Below are positions 23,812 through 33,190 of a DNA stretch of 64,000 nucleotides, in pieces. Origin of the DNA: Streptomyces albidoflavus. GTDB lineage: Bacteria > Actinomycetota > Actinomycetes > Streptomycetales > Streptomycetaceae. Both the position numbers and the translations under genes were made by a program. The notes below the pieces were generated by a model. The model was given only the letters and a program-made list of their open reading frames with translations, made no database searches and was not told the DNA's origin. The stretch lies in contig NZ_JOII01000008.1 of NCBI RefSeq assembly GCF_000719955.1, positions 230,251-294,250 of the forward strand, written 5' to 3'. Each line of letters begins with the position of its first letter. The first letter of the stretch is position 1.

Positions 23812-24735
23812 ATGCAGCACGGCAAATACCGCTTCATCGCGGGCTTCCTGATCGTCCCTCTGACGATCTACGCACTCTTCGTCATCTGGCCGTTCGTCCA
23901 GTCCATCTTCTACTCGTTCACGGACTGGACCGGGCTCAGCCCGGAGTTCTCCCTGGTCGGGTTCGACAACTACACGCGGATGTTCGGCGACGGCACCTTC
24001 TGGAAGGCGCTCCAGCACAGCGTGACCTTCGTGCTGCTGCTGCCCGTGGTGACGCTCGGACTCGCCCTCTTCTTCGCCTTCATGATCAATGTCGGCGGGC
24101 GGCGCCGGAAGGGCGCGGCCATCGCGGGCGTCCGCGGCTCGTCCTTCTACAAGATCGTCTACTTCTTCCCGCAGGTGCTGTCGATCGCCATCGTCGCCCT
24201 GCTCTTCCGCTTCGCCTACAACCCCAACAGCGGCGCCCTCAACTCGGCGCTCGGCATCCTGGGGCTGGACGGCCTGCAGAGCAACTGGCTCGGCGACCCG
24301 AAGCTCGCCCTCTGGTGCGTCATGGCGGTCATCGTCTGGTCCACCACCGGCTTCTTCGTGGTCCTCTTCTCCGCCGGGATGGCCTCCATCCCCAAGGACT
24401 ACTACGAGGCCGCGCTGCTCGACGGGGCCGGGCGCTTCACCACCTTCTTCCGCATCACCCTGCCGCTGCTCTGGGACACCGTGCAGTCCGGCTGGATCTA
24501 CATGGGCATCCTCGCCCTCGGCGCGGAGTCCTTCGCCATCGTCCACATCATGACCGTGGGCCCGGGCGGACCGGCCGATTCCACCACCGTCCTGCCGCTG
24601 CTCGTCTACCAGAAGGCGTTCGTGGGCGGCCAGGCGGCCTACGCGACCACCATCGGCGTCGCCCTGCTGATCGTCACCCTGGCCTTCGCGGCCCTGGTGT
24701 CGCGGGTCGGCCGGCGTGAACGGCTGGAGTTCTGA
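23812..24735 (+). CDS. ngcF: Aminosugar ABC transporter permease NgcF
   Basis: A 307-aa MalF-type inner-membrane permease with six predicted helices (for example FIAGFLIVPLTIYALFVIW near the N-terminus). The EAA loop that docks the ATPase is YYEAALLDGAGRFTTFFRIT. It follows ngcE after an 85-bp gap containing a strong hairpin, and precedes ngcG by 1 bp. No ATPase gene is in the cluster. In streptomycetes such sugar importers are generally energised by the shared ATPase MsiK encoded elsewhere. Confidence 0.92.
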   Translation: MQHGKYRFIAGFLIVPLTIYALFVIWPFVQSIFYSFTDWTGLSPEFSLVGFDNYTRMFGDGTFWKALQHSVTFVLLLPVVTLGLALFFAFMINVGGRRRKGAAIAGVRGSSFYKIVYFFPQVLSIAIVALLFRFAYNPNSGALNSALGILGLDGLQSNWLGDPKLALWCVMAVIVWSTTGFFVVLFSAGMASIPKDYYEAALLDGAGRFTTFFRITLPLLWDTVQSGWIYMGILALGAESFAIVHIMTVGPGGPADSTTVLPLLVYQKAFVGGQAAYATTIGVALLIVTLAFAALVSRVGRRERLEF

Positions 24736-24736
24736 G

Positions 24737-25678
24737 ATGAAGACCACCGATCCCGACCTCCTGCGGAAGAGCGACGGGCCGGGCGGCCCCGGTCTCCCGG
24801 CCCAGCGCCCGGCGCCCGCCACCCCGCCGCCCTCCTCCGAGGGGCAGTCCAAGACCGGCGGCACGCTCAACGTCTTCTCCCACGGCGTGCTGGTCATCTG
24901 GGCGTTCCTGGTGGCGATGCCGCTGCTGTGGGCCGTCATGACCTCGTTCAAGGACGACAAGTCGATCTTCGACTCGCCCTGGTCGCTGCCGGACCGGCTG
25001 CACTTCGAGAACTGGTCGCGCGCCTGGACCCAGGCGCACATGAGCGAGTACTTCCTCACCACCGTGATCGTGGTGGCCTGCTCGCTGGTCGGCACCCTGT
25101 TGCTCGGCTCGATGGCCGCCTACGTGCTGGCGCGGTTCGACTTCCCCGGCAACCGGTTCCTCTACTTCCTGTTCATCGGCGGCCTGAGCTTCCCGGTGAT
25201 CCTGGCACTGGTCCCGCTCTTCTTCGTGATGAACAACCTGGGGCTGCTCAACACCACGCACGGCCTGATCCTGGTCTACATCGCCTACTCGCTGCCGTTC
25301 ACGGTGTTCTTCCTGACCGCCTTCTTCCGCACCCTGCCGACCTCGGTGGCGGAGGCGGCGCTCATCGACGGGGCCTCGCACAGCCGGACGTTCTTCCAGG
25401 TCATGCTGCCGATGGCCAAGCCGGGGCTGATCAGTGTGGGCATCTTCAACTTCCTCGGCCAGTGGAACCAGTACCTGCTGCCGACCGTGCTCAACACCGA
25501 CCCCGACCGCAAGGTCCTCTCCCAGGGCCTGGTCCAGCTCGCCGTCAGCCAGGGGTACAAGGGCGACTGGTCCGGCCTCTTCGCCGGGCTGGTGATGGCG
25601 ATGCTGCCGGTGCTCGGCGCGTACATCGTCTTCCAGCGGCAGGTGGTCGCCGGGCTCACCGCCGGTGCGCTGAAGTAG
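24737..25678 (+). CDS. ngcG: Aminosugar ABC transporter permease NgcG
   Basis: A 313-aa MalG-type permease, the heterodimer partner of NgcF. A Pro/Gly-rich cytoplasmic N-terminus of about 40 residues precedes six hydrophobic segments. The EAA motif is VAEAALIDGASHSRTFFQVM. The ATG at 24737 lies 1 bp after the ngcF stop (TGAGATG), so the pair is coupled. A perfect 17-bp hairpin follows, ending the operon. Confidence 0.92.
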   Translation: MKTTDPDLLRKSDGPGGPGLPAQRPAPATPPPSSEGQSKTGGTLNVFSHGVLVIWAFLVAMPLLWAVMTSFKDDKSIFDSPWSLPDRLHFENWSRAWTQAHMSEYFLTTVIVVACSLVGTLLLGSMAAYVLARFDFPGNRFLYFLFIGGLSFPVILALVPLFFVMNNLGLLNTTHGLILVYIAYSLPFTVFFLTAFFRTLPTSVAEAALIDGASHSRTFFQVMLPMAKPGLISVGIFNFLGQWNQYLLPTVLNTDPDRKVLSQGLVQLAVSQGYKGDWSGLFAGLVMAMLPVLGAYIVFQRQVVAGLTAGALK

Positions 25679-25701
25679 CGGCGCGCCACCTCCCGCGGCC
25701 T

Positions 25702-25741
25702 CACGGGCCCGCCCCCGGGAACTTCCGGGGGCGGGCCCGTG
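25702..25741 (+). terminator. Terminator of the ngcEFG operon
   Basis: Perfect 17-bp arms at 25702-25718 and 25725-25741 with a 6-nt loop, 23 bp after the ngcG stop. Confidence 0.85.
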
Positions 25742-25911
25742 CCCGTGCGCCCGCCCCTTCTCCCCGTCCGTGTCGAGCCCTTGACGGATTCCGCGCCGCA
25801 AGCTGTGCTTGAGTTTCAGAACTTGTACACAGTGCGGACCGCTCCGCCGGGGCTGGTCGGCCGGCGGGCGGCCGCGGGGCCGCCCGGCACCGGGCAGGAG
25901 TGGATAGGCCG

Positions 25912-27111
25912 ATGGAGACACCGGGGTCGCAGTCGTCGCTGCACAGGGCCAATCTGGAGCGGGTGGTGCGGGCCGTGCGGCTCTCCGGGTCGCTGACCCA
26001 GGCGGAGATCGCCCGGACCACCGGCCTCTCCGCGGCCACCGTCTCCAACATCGTCCGGGAGTTGAAGGAGAGCGGCACCGTCGAGGTGACCCCCACCTCG
26101 GCCGGCGGCCGGCGCGCCCGCAGCGTCTCGCTGAGCGGGGACGCCGGCATCGTCATCGGCGTCGACTTCGGCCACACCCACCTGCGCGTCGCCGTCGGCA
26201 ACCTCGCCCACCAGATCCTCGCCGAGGAGGCCGAGCCGCTCGACGTGGACGCCTCCGCCGAGCAGGGCTTCGACCGCGCCGAACTGCTGGTCGGCCGCCT
26301 CCTCGACGCCACCGGCGTGGACCGCGCCAAGGTCGCCGGGGTGGGCCTCGGCGTGCCGGGCCCCATCGACGTCGCCTCCGGCATGCTCGGCTCCACCTCG
26401 ATACTGCCCGGCTGGTCCGGCACCCAGCCCGCCTTCGCCCTCGGCGAGCGGATCGGCGTGCCCGTCGCCGTCGACAACGACGCCAACCTCGGCGCCCTCG
26501 GCGAACTGGTCTGGGGGAGCGGGCGCGGCGTGCGCGACCTCGCGTACATCAAGGTCGCCGGGGGAGTGGGCGCCGGCCTCGTCATCGACGGGCAGATCTA
26601 CCGCGGCCCCGGCGGCACGGCCGGCGAGATCGGCCACATCACCCTCGACGAGTCCGGCCCGGTCTGCCGCTGCGGCAACCGCGGCTGCCTGGAGACCTTC
26701 ACCGCCGCCCGGTACGTGCTGCCGCTGCTGGAGCCGACCCACGGCACCGGGCTGTCCATGGAGAAGGTCGTCGCCCTGGCGAAGGAGGGCGACCCCGGCT
26801 GCCGCCGGGTCGTCGCCGATGTCGGCCGGTACATCGGCAGCGGGGTGGCGAGCCTGTGCAACCTGCTCAACCCGAGCCGGGTGGTGCTCGGCGGCGACCT
26901 GGCCGAGGCCGGTGAACTGGTGCTGGGCCCGATCCGCGCCTCGGTGGGCCGTTACGCCATCCCGAGCGCCGCCCGCCAGCTGGAACTGGTGCCGGGGTCG
27001 CTGGGGGGCAGGGCCGAGGTGCTGGGCGCGCTCGCCCTGGCGCTGCGCGAGATGGGCGATTCGACCCTTCTGGACGGGGCGGCTCCGCAGCCTACTCCTG
27101 CCTTCATTTAG
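25912..27111 (+). CDS. rok7B7: ROK-family transcriptional regulator Rok7B7
   Basis: A 399-aa regulator with an N-terminal winged helix-turn-helix (LTQAEIARTTGLSAATVSNI) and a ROK sugar-kinase-like domain. The domain has the ATP-site start IVIGVDFGHTHLRVAVG, the EIGHITLD glucose-contact segment and the zinc motif CRCGNRGCLE. The context, between ngcEFG and xylFGH, is that of S. coelicolor Rok7B7 (SCO6008), reported to affect xylose uptake, carbon catabolite repression and antibiotic production. ATG 25912 is preferred over GTG 25900, which overlaps the AGGAG. TTGACG at 25781 may be a -35. Confidence 0.92.
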   Translation: METPGSQSSLHRANLERVVRAVRLSGSLTQAEIARTTGLSAATVSNIVRELKESGTVEVTPTSAGGRRARSVSLSGDAGIVIGVDFGHTHLRVAVGNLAHQILAEEAEPLDVDASAEQGFDRAELLVGRLLDATGVDRAKVAGVGLGVPGPIDVASGMLGSTSILPGWSGTQPAFALGERIGVPVAVDNDANLGALGELVWGSGRGVRDLAYIKVAGGVGAGLVIDGQIYRGPGGTAGEIGHITLDESGPVCRCGNRGCLETFTAARYVLPLLEPTHGTGLSMEKVVALAKEGDPGCRRVVADVGRYIGSGVASLCNLLNPSRVVLGGDLAEAGELVLGPIRASVGRYAIPSAARQLELVPGSLGGRAEVLGALALALREMGDSTLLDGAAPQPTPAFI

Positions 27112-27140
27112 AGAACGTATGGCACCGTTGTCATCTCGTT

Positions 27141-27155
27141 AAGGATTTACTCCTT
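27141..27155 (+). promoter_or_regulatory. Inverted repeat in the xylF promoter region
   Basis: AAGGA-TTTAC-TCCTT lies 78 bp upstream of the xylF start, directly followed by TTGACG (27154-27159), a possible -35. It is AT-rich in context and between rok7B7 and its probable target, so a candidate Rok7B7 site. Confidence 0.45.
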
Positions 27156-27232
27156 GACGCCGCTCTGTGGGCCGAGTTGACTTCCAGCCACCTCGGTCGC
27201 ATCGGCGCGGCCATGTCAGGGAGGTTGGACAG

Positions 27233-28318
27233 ATGAACACCCAGCTGCGCAGGGCCGCGACCGCCGCCACCGCTCTCACCATGGCGATGTCCCTCGCCGC
27301 GTGCGGTGAGGCAGGAAGCGGCAAGGAGGACAAGGCCGACAACAAGACCATCGGCCTGCTCCTGCCCGAGAGCCGCACCACCCGCTACGAGGCCTTCGAC
27401 TACCCGCTGATCAAGGCGAAGGTCCAGGAACTCTGCGACGACTGCAAGATCAACTACAAGAACGCCGCCGAGAACGTGTCGACGCAGAAGCAGCAGTTCG
27501 ACGACCTGGTCTCGTCCGGCGTCAAGGTGATCATCCTGGACGCCGTCGACTCCGGCGCCACCAAGTCCTGGGTCGACGGCGCCGAGAAGAAGGGCGTGAA
27601 GGTCGTCGCGTACGACCGCCTCGCCGAGGGCAACGTCGCCGCCTACGTCTCGTTCGACAACGAGAAGATCGGCAAGCTCCAGGGCGAGGGCATCGTCCAG
27701 GCGCTGGGCGACAAGGCCGCCGACGCCCGCGTCGTGATGATCAACGGCAAGGAGTCGGACCCCAACGCCGCCATGTTCAAGAAGGGCGCCCACTCCGTCC
27801 TGGACAAGCAGGTCAAGGAGGTCGTCTACGAGCAGACCGGTGAGTGGAGCGCCGAGATCGCGGGCCAGAAGATGGGCGCCGCCATCACCTCGCTCGGCAA
27901 GGACGGCTTCGACGCGGTCTACTCCGCCAACGACGGCATGGCCGGCGGCATCATCGCCGCCCTGGACTCCGCCAAGGTCAAGGACATCCCGGTGGGTGGC
28001 CAGGACGCCGAACTCGCGGGCATCCAGCGCATCCTGAAGGGCACCCAGAGCTTCACCATCTACAAGCCGTACAAGCCGGAGGCCGAGCCCACCGCCGAGA
28101 TAGCCGTCCGGCTGCTCCAGGGCAAGTCCATCGACGACCTCGCCAACACCAAGATCGACAGCCCCTCGACCAAGGGCATCCCGGCCGCCCTGGTCGACGC
28201 CTTCGTGGTGACCGAGGACAACATCAAGGACACGGTCATCAAGGACGAGCTCTACAAGGTGAGCGAGATCTGCAAGGGCGAGTTCAAGAAGGCCTGCGCG
28301 GACGCGGGCATCGAGTAG
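27233..28318 (+). CDS. xylF: Xylose ABC transporter substrate-binding lipoprotein
   Basis: A 361-aa periplasmic-binding-protein-like lipoprotein of the ribose/xylose class. The signal peptide ends with lipobox LAAC. The type-1 fold follows (TIGLLLPESRTTRYEAFDYP, VKVIILDAVDS, VVAYDRL, VYSANDGMAGGIIAAL, GGQDAE). It delivers xylose to XylH. GGGAGG lies about 7 nt before the ATG. It is the first gene of xylFGH; a 323-bp spacer with two hairpins separates it from xylG. Confidence 0.92.
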   Translation: MNTQLRRAATAATALTMAMSLAACGEAGSGKEDKADNKTIGLLLPESRTTRYEAFDYPLIKAKVQELCDDCKINYKNAAENVSTQKQQFDDLVSSGVKVIILDAVDSGATKSWVDGAEKKGVKVVAYDRLAEGNVAAYVSFDNEKIGKLQGEGIVQALGDKAADARVVMINGKESDPNAAMFKKGAHSVLDKQVKEVVYEQTGEWSAEIAGQKMGAAITSLGKDGFDAVYSANDGMAGGIIAALDSAKVKDIPVGGQDAELAGIQRILKGTQSFTIYKPYKPEAEPTAEIAVRLLQGKSIDDLANTKIDSPSTKGIPAALVDAFVVTEDNIKDTVIKDELYKVSEICKGEFKKACADAGIE

Positions 28319-28325
28319 CAGCCCT

Positions 28326-28347
28326 CCGCCCCGGAACGCCGGGGCGG
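28326..28347 (+). terminator. Hairpin directly after xylF
   Basis: CCGCCCCGG (28326-28334) and CCGGGGCGG (28339-28347) form a 9-bp stem with an AACG tetraloop, 7 bp after the xylF stop. It is probably a partial terminator or message stabiliser inside the operon. Confidence 0.65.
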
Positions 28348-28388
28348 CGGCCCACCCTCCTCGGGCCTCCGCCCCGGTCCGAAGACCC

Positions 28389-28448
28389 GTACGGCGCCCC
28401 GCCGCTCCCATGTCCAGGCCCCGCAGCCCGGAGCACGGGGCGCCGTAC
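28389..28448 (+). repeat. Second inverted repeat in the 323-bp xylF-xylG spacer
   Basis: GTACGGCGCCCC (28389-28400) and GGGGCGCCGTAC (28437-28448) are perfect 12-bp arms around a 36-nt loop. The remaining spacer to 28641 is GC-rich, with no gene seen apart from the AAGGAG (28627-28632) of xylG. Confidence 0.6.
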
Positions 28449-28641
28449 GCACCACCCCGCCGGACGGCCCGCCCTCCTCGTGAGGCCGGCCGCCCGGCCG
28501 CCCGCCGCTCTCCCCGAGTCGCCCGGGCCCTTGATCCGACCTGCCCGCCGGGCCCCGAGCCCGGCCCACCCCCCGCCCGTCCCCGCCCTGCCCGCGCCCC
28601 TGCGCGCCGAGGGGGCCGGGGCGGCGAAGGAGATGGTTCTC

Positions 28642-29421
28642 ATGTCCGCTGCGCCCGTGCTGGCGCTGCGCGGAATCTCCAAGCGCTTCGGTGCCGTTCA
28701 GGCGCTCACCGAGGTCGACCTGGAAGTCCGCGCGGGCTCCGTCCTCGCCCTCGTCGGCGACAACGGCGCCGGCAAGTCCACCCTCGTCAAGACGATCGCC
28801 GGGGTGCACCCCATCGACGACGGCACCCTGGAGTGGGAGGGCCGCCCTGTCACCGTGGCCCGCCCCCAGGACGCCCAGCACCTCGGCGTCGCCACCGTCT
28901 ACCAGGACCTCGCGCTCTGCGACAACCTCGACGTCGTCGCCAACCTCTTCCTGGGCCGCGAGGCGACCCGCGGCAAGGTCCTGGACGAGGTCGCGATGGA
29001 GAAGCGCGCCCAGGAGCTCCTGGACTCCCTCTCCATCCGCATCCCCAGCGTCCGCATCCCGATCGCCTCGCTCTCCGGCGGCCAGCGCCAGGTGGTGGCC
29101 ATCGCCCGCGCGCTGGTCGGCGACCCGAAGCTGGTCATCCTCGACGAGCCGACCGCCGCCCTCGGCGTGGAGCAGACCGCGCAGGTCCTCGACCTGGTGG
29201 AGCGGCTGCGCGAGCGCGGCCTCGCCGTCATCCTCATCAGCCACAACATGGCCGACGTCCTCGCCGTCGCCGACCAGGTGGCCGTCCTGCGGCTCGGCCG
29301 CAACAACGGCGTCTTCGACGTGGCCGACACCAGCCACGAGGAGATCATCTCCGCGATCACCGGCGCCACCGAGAACGCGGTGACCCGGCGCAAGGCCCGC
29401 ACCACGGAGGCAGCACAGTGA
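28642..29421 (+). CDS. xylG: Xylose ABC transporter ATP-binding protein (single ABC domain)
   Basis: A 259-aa ATPase with Walker A GDNGAGKST, Q-loop YQDLALC, signature LSGGQRQ, Walker B LVILDEP and H-loop ISHN. It has one ABC domain, unlike the fused double-domain XylG/RbsA of enterobacteria, so it should work as a homodimer. The second ATG (28642) is chosen because AAGGAG lies 9 nt upstream; the ATG at 28633 abuts the ribosome site. It overlaps xylH by 4 bp. Confidence 0.92.
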   Translation: MSAAPVLALRGISKRFGAVQALTEVDLEVRAGSVLALVGDNGAGKSTLVKTIAGVHPIDDGTLEWEGRPVTVARPQDAQHLGVATVYQDLALCDNLDVVANLFLGREATRGKVLDEVAMEKRAQELLDSLSIRIPSVRIPIASLSGGQRQVVAIARALVGDPKLVILDEPTAALGVEQTAQVLDLVERLRERGLAVILISHNMADVLAVADQVAVLRLGRNNGVFDVADTSHEEIISAITGATENAVTRRKARTTEAAQ

Positions 29422-30785
29422 GCGACACCCAGCCGGGCAAGCAGCCCGGGCAGAGCCCCGCGGCCGCGGACCAGGCCCCCGCCGAGGCCGAGGGCACCAC
29501 GAAGACCACCGTGCCCGCCCCCGCCGGGCCGGTCGACGCGGGCGCGCCCGCCACCGACGCGCTGACCCCGGTCGACCCGCGGCTGCTCGTCCGCGAGCAG
29601 GGCTTCGCCGGATACCTCACCGACTTCAAGCGGCGCATCAAGGGCGGCGAACTGGGCTCGATACCGGTCCTCGTCGGCCTCGTCGTCATCTGGGCGATCT
29701 TCGAGACCACCACCGGCCGGTTCCTCGACCCGTCCAACCTCACCAACATCGCGCAGTACATCGTCGGCCCCGGCCTCATCGCCACCGGCATCGTCTTCGT
29801 CCTGCTGCTCGGCGAGATCGACCTCTCGGTCGGCTCGGTGGCGGGGCTGACGGCCGCGCTGACCTCGGTCCTCGCGGTCAAGCAGGACCTGAACGAAGGG
29901 CTCGCCGTCCTCCTGGGCCTGCTGGCGGCCGGCGCGATCGGCGCCCTGCACGGCTTCTTCTTCGCCCGGATCGGCGTCCCGGCCTTCGTGGTCACCCTCG
30001 CCGGCTTCCTCGGCTGGAGCGGCCTCCAGCTCTACGTCATGGGCAACACGCTCAGCATCAACAACATCTCCGGCGGCGTCGTCCAGGGGCTGAACAACAC
30101 CTACTTCAGCGACATCGCCGCCGCCTACGGCCTCGCGCTGGTCGCCGTCGCCGCCCACCTCGGCAGCCAGCTCCTGGACCGCAAGCGGCGCCGCGCGGTC
30201 GACCTGCCGCACCGCCCGCTCAGCGAGGTGCTGCTGCGCTCCGGCGTGGTCGCGGTCCTCGCCTTCGCCACCGCCTGGATGCTCAACCAGGAGAGCGGCC
30301 TGCCGCTCGGCCTGACCGTCTTCGTCGGCGTCGTCGTCCTCGCCGCCTTCGTCCTGAAGCGGACCAGCTACGGCCGCCAGGTCTTCGCGGTCGGCGGCGG
30401 CGTCGAGGCGGCCCGCCGGGCCGGCATCAACGTCGTCTGGGTCCGGATCTCCGTCTTCACCATCTCCGGGTTTCTCGGCGGCCTCGGCGGCCTCTTCATC
30501 GCCTCCCAGGCCGGCGTCGCCGACTCCAACCTCGGCGGCGGCGACACCCTGATGCTCGCCATCGCGGCGGCCGTGATCGGCGGCACCAGCCTCTTCGGCG
30601 GCCGGGGCACGCCCTGGTCGGCGCTGATCGGCATCCTGGTCATCCAGTCGATCATGACCGGCCTCTACATGTCCGGCAGCTCCAGCGACGCCGTCCAGTC
30701 CATGATCACCGGTGTGGTCCTGCTGGCCGCCGTCGTCATCGACTCGGTCTCCCGCCGCACCCAGAAGACCGCGGGCCGCGCCTGA
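29418..30785 (+). CDS. xylH: Xylose ABC transporter permease
   Basis: A 455-aa permease of the ribose/xylose branch. An Ala/Pro-rich soluble N-terminus (about 60 residues) is followed by about ten hydrophobic segments. The LLLGEIDLSVGSVAGL motif near the middle and the GRQVFAVGGGVEAARRAGI coupling loop are diagnostic of the RbsC/XylH family. The GTG start overlaps the xylG stop (GTGA). It forms the channel for xylose with XylG and XylF. Confidence 0.92.
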   Translation: MSDTQPGKQPGQSPAAADQAPAEAEGTTKTTVPAPAGPVDAGAPATDALTPVDPRLLVREQGFAGYLTDFKRRIKGGELGSIPVLVGLVVIWAIFETTTGRFLDPSNLTNIAQYIVGPGLIATGIVFVLLLGEIDLSVGSVAGLTAALTSVLAVKQDLNEGLAVLLGLLAAGAIGALHGFFFARIGVPAFVVTLAGFLGWSGLQLYVMGNTLSINNISGGVVQGLNNTYFSDIAAAYGLALVAVAAHLGSQLLDRKRRRAVDLPHRPLSEVLLRSGVVAVLAFATAWMLNQESGLPLGLTVFVGVVVLAAFVLKRTSYGRQVFAVGGGVEAARRAGINVVWVRISVFTISGFLGGLGGLFIASQAGVADSNLGGGDTLMLAIAAAVIGGTSLFGGRGTPWSALIGILVIQSIMTGLYMSGSSSDAVQSMITGVVLLAAVVIDSVSRRTQKTAGRA

Positions 30786-30805
30786 CCAGGCTCCGAGCCC
30801 GCCGC

Positions 30806-30844
30806 GGCCGGACCGGGGCCACCCCCAGAGGCCCCGTCCCGGCC
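30806..30844 (+). terminator. Terminator of xylFGH, in a 327-bp non-coding gap
   Basis: Arms at 30806-30820 and 30830-30844 pair at 13 of 15 positions around a 9-nt loop, 20 bp after xylH. The rest of the gap to 31112 is the dxs upstream region. It is AT-richer near 31057-31095 and ends with AAGGAGG; I see no gene in it. Confidence 0.75.
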
Positions 30845-31112
30845 GCCGCGCACCGCCCCGCCGCCGCGCCCGGTCTCCCCGCCAGGAGGCCGGGCGCGCC
30901 GGTGCGCCGCCCGGCCCGCCCGGGGGCGTCCGGGGGCGCCCGCACACCCGTCCGGCCCCCCGGGCATACCCGTCCGGGACCGGACAGGACTAGCATCGCG
31001 GCGAGTCCGCGTGACGCAGATCCCGGCCGCCCGGTGCGGGGCGGGGGAAGCGGAACATTAGACTCGACAGACCCGGCAAAGCTCGAAAACGCTCTACTGC
31101 AAGGAGGCACGG

Positions 31113-33038
31113 GTGCCGCTGCTGACCCGCATCACGGGACCGCGCGATCTGGACCGTCTCAGCCCGGAGCAGCTTGACGAGCTGGCCGCAGAGATCCGGG
31201 CCTTCCTCGTCGACGCCGTCTCCAAGACCGGCGGCCACCTCGGCCCGAACCTCGGCGTCGTGGAGCTGACGATCGCCCTGCACCGGGTGTTCGACTCGCC
31301 GAAGGACAAGGTCCTCTTCGACACCGGCCACCAGTCGTACGTCCACAAGCTGCTCACCGGCCGCCAGGACTTCTCCGGCCTGCGCACCAGGGGCGGCCTC
31401 TCCGGCTACCCCTCGCGCGCCGAGTCCGAGCACGACGTCATCGAGAACAGCCACGCCTCCACGGTGCTCGGCTGGGCCGACGGCTTCGCCAAGGCCAACG
31501 AGGTCCGCGGCAAGGACGACCACGTCGTGGCCGTCATCGGCGACGGCGCCCTCACCGGCGGCATGGCCTGGGAGGCGCTCAACAACATCGCCGCCGCCAA
31601 GGACCGCCCGCTGGTCATCGTCGTCAACGACAACGAGCGCTCCTACGCGCCCACCATCGGCGGCCTCGCCAACCACCTGGCGACCCTGCGCACCACCGAC
31701 GGCTACGAGCGCTTCCTCGCCCGCGGCAAGGACTTCCTGGAGCGCACCCCGGTCGTCGGCCGCCCGCTCTACGAGACGCTGCACGGCGCCAAGAAGGGGC
31801 TCAAGGACTTCATCGCCCCGCAGGGCATGTTCGAGGACCTCGGCCTGAAGTACGTCGGCCCGATCGACGGCCACGACATCGAGGCCCTGGAGTCGGCGCT
31901 GGCCCGCGCCAAGCGGTTCGGCGGCCCGGTCATCGTGCACTGCCTCACCGAGAAGGGCCGCGGCTACCAGCCGGCCGTCCAGGACGAGGCCGACCGCTTC
32001 CACGCGGTGGGCGTCATCCACCCCGACACCGGCCTGCCCGTCTCCGCCTCCGGCGCCGACTGGACCTCGGTCTTCGGTGAGGAGATGGTCCGGCTCGGCA
32101 AGGAGCGCGAGGACATCGTGGCGATCACCGCCGCCATGCTCCAGCCGGTCGGCCTCCAGAAGTTCGCCGACGCCTTCCCCGAGCGGGTCTACGACGTCGG
32201 CATCGCCGAGCAGCACGGCGCGGTCTCCGCGGCGGGCCTGGCCAGCGGCGGCGTCCACCCCGTCTTCGCCGTCTACGCCACCTTCCTCAACCGCGCCTTC
32301 GACCAGCTCCTGATGGACGTGGCCCTGCACCGTTGCGGCGTCACCTTCGTCCTGGACCGGGCCGGGGTCACCGGCACCGACGGCGCCTCGCACAACGGCA
32401 TGTGGGACATGTCCATCCTCCAGGTCGTCCCGGGCCTGCGGATCGCCGCCCCGCGCGACGCCGACCAGCTCCGCGCCCAGCTGCGCGAGGCCGTCGCCGT
32501 CGAGGACGCCCCGACCGTCGTCCGCTACTCCAAGGGCGCCGTCGGCCCCGCCGTCCCCGCCCTCGGCACCGTCGGCGGTATGGACGTACTGCGCGAGCCG
32601 GGCACCTCCCGCCCCGACGTGCTCCTCGTCTCGGTCGGCGCGCTCGCCCCGATGTGCCTGGAGATCGCCGGTCTCCTCGACAAGCAGGGGATCTCCACCA
32701 CCGTGGTCGACCCGCGCTGGGTCAAGCCGGTCGACGAGGCCCTCGCCCCGCTCGCCGAGCAGCACCGCGTGGTCGTCACCGTCGAGGACAACAGCCGCGT
32801 CGGCGGCGTCGGCTCGGCCGTCGCCCAGGCGCTGCGCGACGCCGGTGTGGACGTACCGCTGCGCGACTTCGGCATCCCGCCGCGCTTCCTCGACCACGCC
32901 ACCCGCAAGGAGGTGCTGGCCGAGATCGGCCTGACCGCCCCGGACATCGCCCGGCAGGTCACCGGCCTCGTCGCCAAGCTCGACGGGCGGTACGAGCACG
33001 GCACCCCGGCCCAGGCCGTCGAGCCGGCCCGCGACTGA
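31113..33038 (+). CDS. dxs: 1-deoxy-D-xylulose-5-phosphate synthase
   Basis: A 641-aa thiamine-diphosphate enzyme joining pyruvate and glyceraldehyde-3-phosphate in the first step of the MEP isoprenoid pathway. Visible are the substrate-site [11 protein letters not shown] near the N-terminus, the ThDP/Mg motif [16 protein letters not shown], and the transketolase pyrimidine domain with [15 protein letters not shown]. The C-terminal transketolase fold includes [14 protein letters not shown]. The GTG start has AAGGAGG 7 nt upstream. It ends in a perfect hairpin terminator, so probably monocistronic. Confidence 0.97.
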   Translation: MPLLTRITGPRDLDRLSPEQLDELAAEIRAFLVDAVSKTGGHLGPNLGVVELTIALHRVFDSPKDKVLFDTGHQSYVHKLLTGRQDFSGLRTRGGLSGYPSRAESEHDVIENSHASTVLGWADGFAKANEVRGKDDHVVAVIGDGALTGGMAWEALNNIAAAKDRPLVIVVNDNERSYAPTIGGLANHLATLRTTDGYERFLARGKDFLERTPVVGRPLYETLHGAKKGLKDFIAPQGMFEDLGLKYVGPIDGHDIEALESALARAKRFGGPVIVHCLTEKGRGYQPAVQDEADRFHAVGVIHPDTGLPVSASGADWTSVFGEEMVRLGKEREDIVAITAAMLQPVGLQKFADAFPERVYDVGIAEQHGAVSAAGLASGGVHPVFAVYATFLNRAFDQLLMDVALHRCGVTFVLDRAGVTGTDGASHNGMWDMSILQVVPGLRIAAPRDADQLRAQLREAVAVEDAPTVVRYSKGAVGPAVPALGTVGGMDVLREPGTSRPDVLLVSVGALAPMCLEIAGLLDKQGISTTVVDPRWVKPVDEALAPLAEQHRVVVTVEDNSRVGGVGSAVAQALRDAGVDVPLRDFGIPPRFLDHATRKEVLAEIGLTAPDIARQVTGLVAKLDGRYEHGTPAQAVEPARD

Positions 33039-33061
33039 CCCCTCCCGCCTCCGGGCAGGCC

Positions 33062-33106
33062 ATGGGCCGGGCCCACCACCCCGCACGGGTGGTGGGCCCG
33101 GCCCAT
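33062..33106 (+). terminator. Terminator of dxs
   Basis: Perfect 19-bp arms (33062-33080 and 33088-33106) with a 7-nt loop, 23 bp after the stop. One of the strongest hairpins in the window. Confidence 0.9.
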
Positions 33107-33190
33107 TCGCGTGAAGCGGGCCGCGTCGGGGCATGCGCTGCGCACCGCCCTCCGATCATGGCGGGGACGACCAGCGCGGGAGGTACACCC

